This document shows, in pieces, positions 34,285 through 37,082 of a DNA stretch of 37,082 bases. A program made the translations under genes and the position numbers. Below the pieces are notes generated by a model. It did no database searches and was not told where the DNA came from. It was given only the letters and a program-made list of their open reading frames with translations. This DNA is from Thiomicrorhabdus sp. (GTDB taxonomy: Bacteria > Pseudomonadota > Gammaproteobacteria > Thiomicrospirales > Thiomicrospiraceae). The stretch spans positions 1-37,082 of the forward strand of contig WFNQ01000231.1 of NCBI GenBank assembly GCA_015488565.1. The letters run 5' to 3'. Position 1 is the stretch's first letter. Each line of letters opens with the position of its first letter.

Positions 34285-34339
34285 TCGAACTTTTTTTCAG
34301 CCATTCCAAACAAATTAAATTAAGCAAGGCAAAACACCT

Positions 34340-36892
34340 ATGACAAACTTGGTAATCGTGGAGTCTCCAGCAAAAGCTAAGACCATTGAAAAATATTTAG
34401 GCAAGGACTTTACCGTATTATCCAGTTATGGCCATATTCGGGATATGCAAAAAAAAGGCATGGGCATTGATTTAGCCAATCGCTTTGAACCCACTTACGA
34501 AATATCGCCCGATAAAAAGAAAACCGTGGCAGAACTAAGAAAAGTAGCCAAAACTGCCGAGGCCGTATGGTTGGCAACGGATGAGGATCGCGAGGGAGAA
34601 GCCATTGCATGGCATCTTGCTGAAGCCTTAAAATTAGACATTAAAACCACCAAACGCATCGTATTTCACGAGATTACCAAACCTGCCATTCAAAAAGCCG
34701 TTGCCGAACCCCGTACCGTCAATATGGACGTAGTAGATGCCCAACAAGCCCGCCGTGTACTTGATCGAATTGTTGGGTTTGAACTCTCCCCTATTTTATG
34801 GAAAAAGATTCGTTCAGGCCTTTCTGCTGGGCGTGTACAGTCGGTTGCAGTTCGTTTGATTGTTGAGCGTGAACGCGAAGTCGATGCCTTTGAATCCAAT
34901 TTTGTTTTTCGAGTCCAAGGTATATTAAACTTACTGGATAAGACTCAAAAAACTGTCGGAAAACTGGATGTAAAGCGCACCGCAACCTTTAAAACTGAAG
35001 AAGAGGCCACCGCCTTTTTAGACGCCGTTGCCAAAGCCAATTTATCCGTTATTTCTCTGGAAGAAAAGCCAGCAAAAAGAAGCCCAAAAGCACCCTTTAC
35101 TACCTCAACACTACAACAAGAAGCGGCGTCAAAATTAGGGTTTTCAGTCAAGCAAACCATGGTGGTTGCTCAACGCTTATACGAAGCTGGAAAAATCACC
35201 TACATGCGAACAGACTCTCTCAACTTGTCTGAAACCGCCATCGAGCAAGCCAAACAAACTATTATCAAAAACTACGGTTCAGAATTCAGTCACGTTCAGC
35301 GTTACAAAACCAAAAAAGCCGATGCACAAGAAGCGCATGAAGCGATTCGCCCAACCGACTTTAATGTCGATCAAGTCACGGGGGAGCGTAATGAACAACG
35401 CCTATACCAACTGATTTGGCGCAGAGCCATTGCCTCACAAATGTCCGATGCCCAATTAAAACGCACCACGGTAGATATTGGCATTGACACGCTCCCCAAC
35501 GATAAATTCACCGCGAAAGGCGAAGTGGTTACCTTTGAAGGTTTTCTAAAAGTCTACAACTTTGGTTCTGGAGATGATTCAGGCTTACTGCCACCCATGA
35601 CCGTAGGCCAAGCACTCAGTGTAGAGCAACTCAGCGCCCGACAAAGCTTTAGCCGTGCGCCAGCCCGTTACAATGAAGCCAGCCTAGTACGTACCCTAGA
35701 AGAGATGGGCATTGGCCGTCCCTCCACCTACGCCCCGACCATTGATACCGTGCAACAGCGAGGTTACGTTGTCAAAGAGGACCGCGAAGGAAAGCCACGT
35801 GAGTATCGTCAAATCACCTTAGAAAATGGCACGGTTGCTGCCGAAAGCTTGACTGAGATGGCTGGCAGTGAAAAAAACAAACTATTCCCAACCGATATTG
35901 CAGGCATTGTCACCAACTTTTTAACCAAACACTTTGGCGATGTACTTGACTATCAATTTACCGCCAAAGTAGAAGAAAAATTTGATGTCATTGCCCAAGG
36001 AAAATTGCAATGGCAAGACATGCTCGATGAATTTTATACAAAATTCCACCCAAAAGTCGAAGCCGCCGAAGAAGTCTCTCGTGAAGAAGCAGGGCAATCC
36101 CGACTATTGGGCAACCACCCTGAAAGTGGCAAACCGATGTTTGTTAAAATTGGACGATTTGGCCCCTATGTGCAAGCAGGTGATGGTGAAAACGATGAAA
36201 AGCCCGTTTTTGCCAGCCTCATGCCTGGGCAAAAAATGGACTTACTCAAATTAGAAGATGCATTAGAGTTGTTCAAACTGCCTAGGGAAGTCGGTGAAAT
36301 GCCTGAATCCTTTAAAGCCACCGCTGTAGACGGCTCCGTTTTTGAAGTCGAAAAAGGTCAAATCATCATTGCTAAGCAAGGGCCTTTTGGCCCCTACTTA
36401 GAATACGGCGTCAAAAAATACTGCCCTATGAAAGGCTTTAATCCACTCGAAATTACGATGGAAGAAGCAATAGCCCTCATTGAAGCCAAAATTCAGGCCG
36501 ATGCCGATAAAATCATCAAAACCTTTACAGGCACCGATGTCAAAATTCTAAAAGGTCGCTGGGGGCCTTATATCACCGACATTACCACCAAAAAGAATGC
36601 CAAAATTGCCAAAGACGAAGAGGCGTTAGAACTCAGTCTTGAAGAGTGTCAAAAGCGCCTAGACGAAGCGCCTGAGCCTAAGAAACGCGGGCGAGCTGGT
36701 GCGAAGAAAAAAGCCCCTGCTAAGAAGGCGACGGCGAAAAAAGCCATCACTAAGAAAAAGACAACAAAAAAAGCACCCGTAAAAAAGGCCTCGACCAAAA
36801 AAACCACGGTCAAGAAGCCTGCGGCAAAAAAGAAAGTCGTTAAAAAACCCGCCGCTAAAAAAGTAACGACCACGGCTAAGAAAAAAAGCTAA
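34340..36892 (+). CDS. topA: DNA topoisomerase I TopA, lysine-tail type
   Basis: TopA relaxes negative supercoils. The 850-residue protein has a Toprim domain (1-120: LVIVESPAKAKTIEKYLG, TDEDREGEAIAWHL), the type IA core and the active-site tyrosine Y288 in ITYMRTDSLNLS. Further blocks are QEAHEAIRPTDF, GIGRPSTYAPTI and YQFTAKVEEKFD. The C-terminal part (about 590-775) has repeats with GRFGPYV, GPFGPYLEYG and GRWGPYITD rather than Cys4 zinc fingers; only one cysteine (CPMKG) is seen there. It ends in a tail of about 70 residues made of KKAPAKK-like repeats. E. coli TopA (865 residues) has zinc fingers instead, so this is a different C-terminal architecture. No clear Shine-Dalgarno: AAGCAAGGC stands about 10 bases upstream of ATG. 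Confidence 0.96.
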   Translation: MTNLVIVESPAKAKTIEKYLGKDFTVLSSYGHIRDMQKKGMGIDLANRFEPTYEISPDKKKTVAELRKVAKTAEAVWLATDEDREGEAIAWHLAEALKLDIKTTKRIVFHEITKPAIQKAVAEPRTVNMDVVDAQQARRVLDRIVGFELSPILWKKIRSGLSAGRVQSVAVRLIVEREREVDAFESNFVFRVQGILNLLDKTQKTVGKLDVKRTATFKTEEEATAFLDAVAKANLSVISLEEKPAKRSPKAPFTTSTLQQEAASKLGFSVKQTMVVAQRLYEAGKITYMRTDSLNLSETAIEQAKQTIIKNYGSEFSHVQRYKTKKADAQEAHEAIRPTDFNVDQVTGERNEQRLYQLIWRRAIASQMSDAQLKRTTVDIGIDTLPNDKFTAKGEVVTFEGFLKVYNFGSGDDSGLLPPMTVGQALSVEQLSARQSFSRAPARYNEASLVRTLEEMGIGRPSTYAPTIDTVQQRGYVVKEDREGKPREYRQITLENGTVAAESLTEMAGSEKNKLFPTDIAGIVTNFLTKHFGDVLDYQFTAKVEEKFDVIAQGKLQWQDMLDEFYTKFHPKVEAAEEVSREEAGQSRLLGNHPESGKPMFVKIGRFGPYVQAGDGENDEKPVFASLMPGQKMDLLKLEDALELFKLPREVGEMPESFKATAVDGSVFEVEKGQIIIAKQGPFGPYLEYGVKKYCPMKGFNPLEITMEEAIALIEAKIQADADKIIKTFTGTDVKILKGRWGPYITDITTKKNAKIAKDEEALELSLEECQKRLDEAPEPKKRGRAGAKKKAPAKKATAKKAITKKKTTKKAPVKKASTKKTTVKKPAAKKKVVKKPAAKKVTTTAKKKS

Positions 36893-36979
36893 CATGAAGA
36901 GAAGAAAAAGAGGGGGGTAAAAACCGGAGTGTTAAGCCCTTCATAACGAACAAGATTGCAACCGTTTGCATCATTTCGT

Positions 36980-37082
36980 TTAAAAATGTGCCACCAACGC
37001 TTCTTTATCCGCTTTAAGCATCTTTTTAATTACTGCTTCACGTTTTGCGGCATCACTTCGGGTTTGGGTGGTTTCAGAGTAG
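36980..37082 (-). CDS. C-terminal fragment of an unidentified protein, cut by the window edge
   Basis: On the minus strand an open frame enters from the right edge and ends at a TAA at 36980-36982. It codes for about 33 residues, charged and probably helical (..SDAAKREAVIKKMLKADKEALVAHF). The codon usage looks coding, but the fragment is too short to name. It is convergent with topA. Confidence 0.4.
   Translation of the reverse strand, partial: YSETTQTRSDAAKREAVIKKMLKADKEALVAHF

Larger units (their letters stand above)
33965..34339. other. 375-base divergent intergenic region upstream of topA
   Basis: It contains the 48-base palindrome (33994-34041), AT-rich DNA, and two adjacent inverted repeats close to topA (34249-34284). 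No ORF or clear sigma70 promoter with both boxes at proper spacing was found. Confidence 0.5.

Noticed and set aside
36649-36895. Long minus-strand open frames rich in Phe, Ala and Leu opposite the topA 3' end
   Set aside because: They are mirror images of the lysine-rich topA tail (AAA/AAG codons read as Phe/Leu), with no ribosome binding site.
36980-37082. C-terminus of smg (DUF494), often near topA
   Set aside because: The visible 33 residues do not show features I can assign to Smg, so it is left unnamed.

Overview
The window looks like chromosome from an AT-rich gammaproteobacterium. Housekeeping proteins (PriA, TrmA, TtcA, Def, Fmt, RsmB, DprA) read as gammaproteobacterial, and the content (multihaem cytochromes, a TauE/SafE-type exporter, NtrYX next to TrkAH, several c-di-GMP proteins) would suit the Thiomicrospira/Thiomicrorhabdus/Hydrogenovibrio group. 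That placement is inference from gene content and protein style; no rRNA or other decisive marker is present.

Layout. (1) 105-4623, plus strand: an envelope module with an 8-haem secreted cytochrome, a secreted parvulin prolyl isomerase, a PEP-CTERM protein and a small 4-haem cytochrome related to the N-terminal part of the large one. Strong hairpin terminators follow three of the four genes. (2) 4819-7585, minus strand: a small putative lipoprotein and PriA. (3) 7685-9609: TRAP transporter membrane subunits DctQ and DctM. (4) 9751-15435: a PAS-like/GGDEF/EAL protein, a DEAD-box helicase behind a long structured leader, and a REC-REC-GGDEF cyclase on the opposite strand. (5) 15788-20170: a plus-strand run of trmA, a TSUP exporter, a MOSC protein, ttcA and a lipid A acyltransferase. 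(6) 31843 down to 20489, minus strand: ten tightly packed genes, def-fmt-rsmB-DUF4390-ntrY-ntrX-trkA-trkH-methyltransferase-EamA, very probably one long operon joining translation start and rRNA modification to a two-component system and potassium uptake. (7) 31903-36892: dprA, a receiver/anti-sigma-type ATPase fusion, and topA with a lysine-rich tail. A gene fragment runs off the right edge on the minus strand.

Most notable points: the cytochrome/prolyl-isomerase/PEP-CTERM cluster, a possible extracellular or periplasmic electron-transfer system; an excess of long C/G homopolymers, many preceded by AAATTT on the same strand, in coding and non-coding DNA and in both orientations; a palindromic repeat family whose members lie just upstream of two unrelated receiver-domain genes; and an NtrX whose ATPase core has lost the Walker A lysine, the Walker B acidic residues and the GAFTGA loop. 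No rRNA, tRNA, CRISPR array, transposase or prophage gene was recognised.
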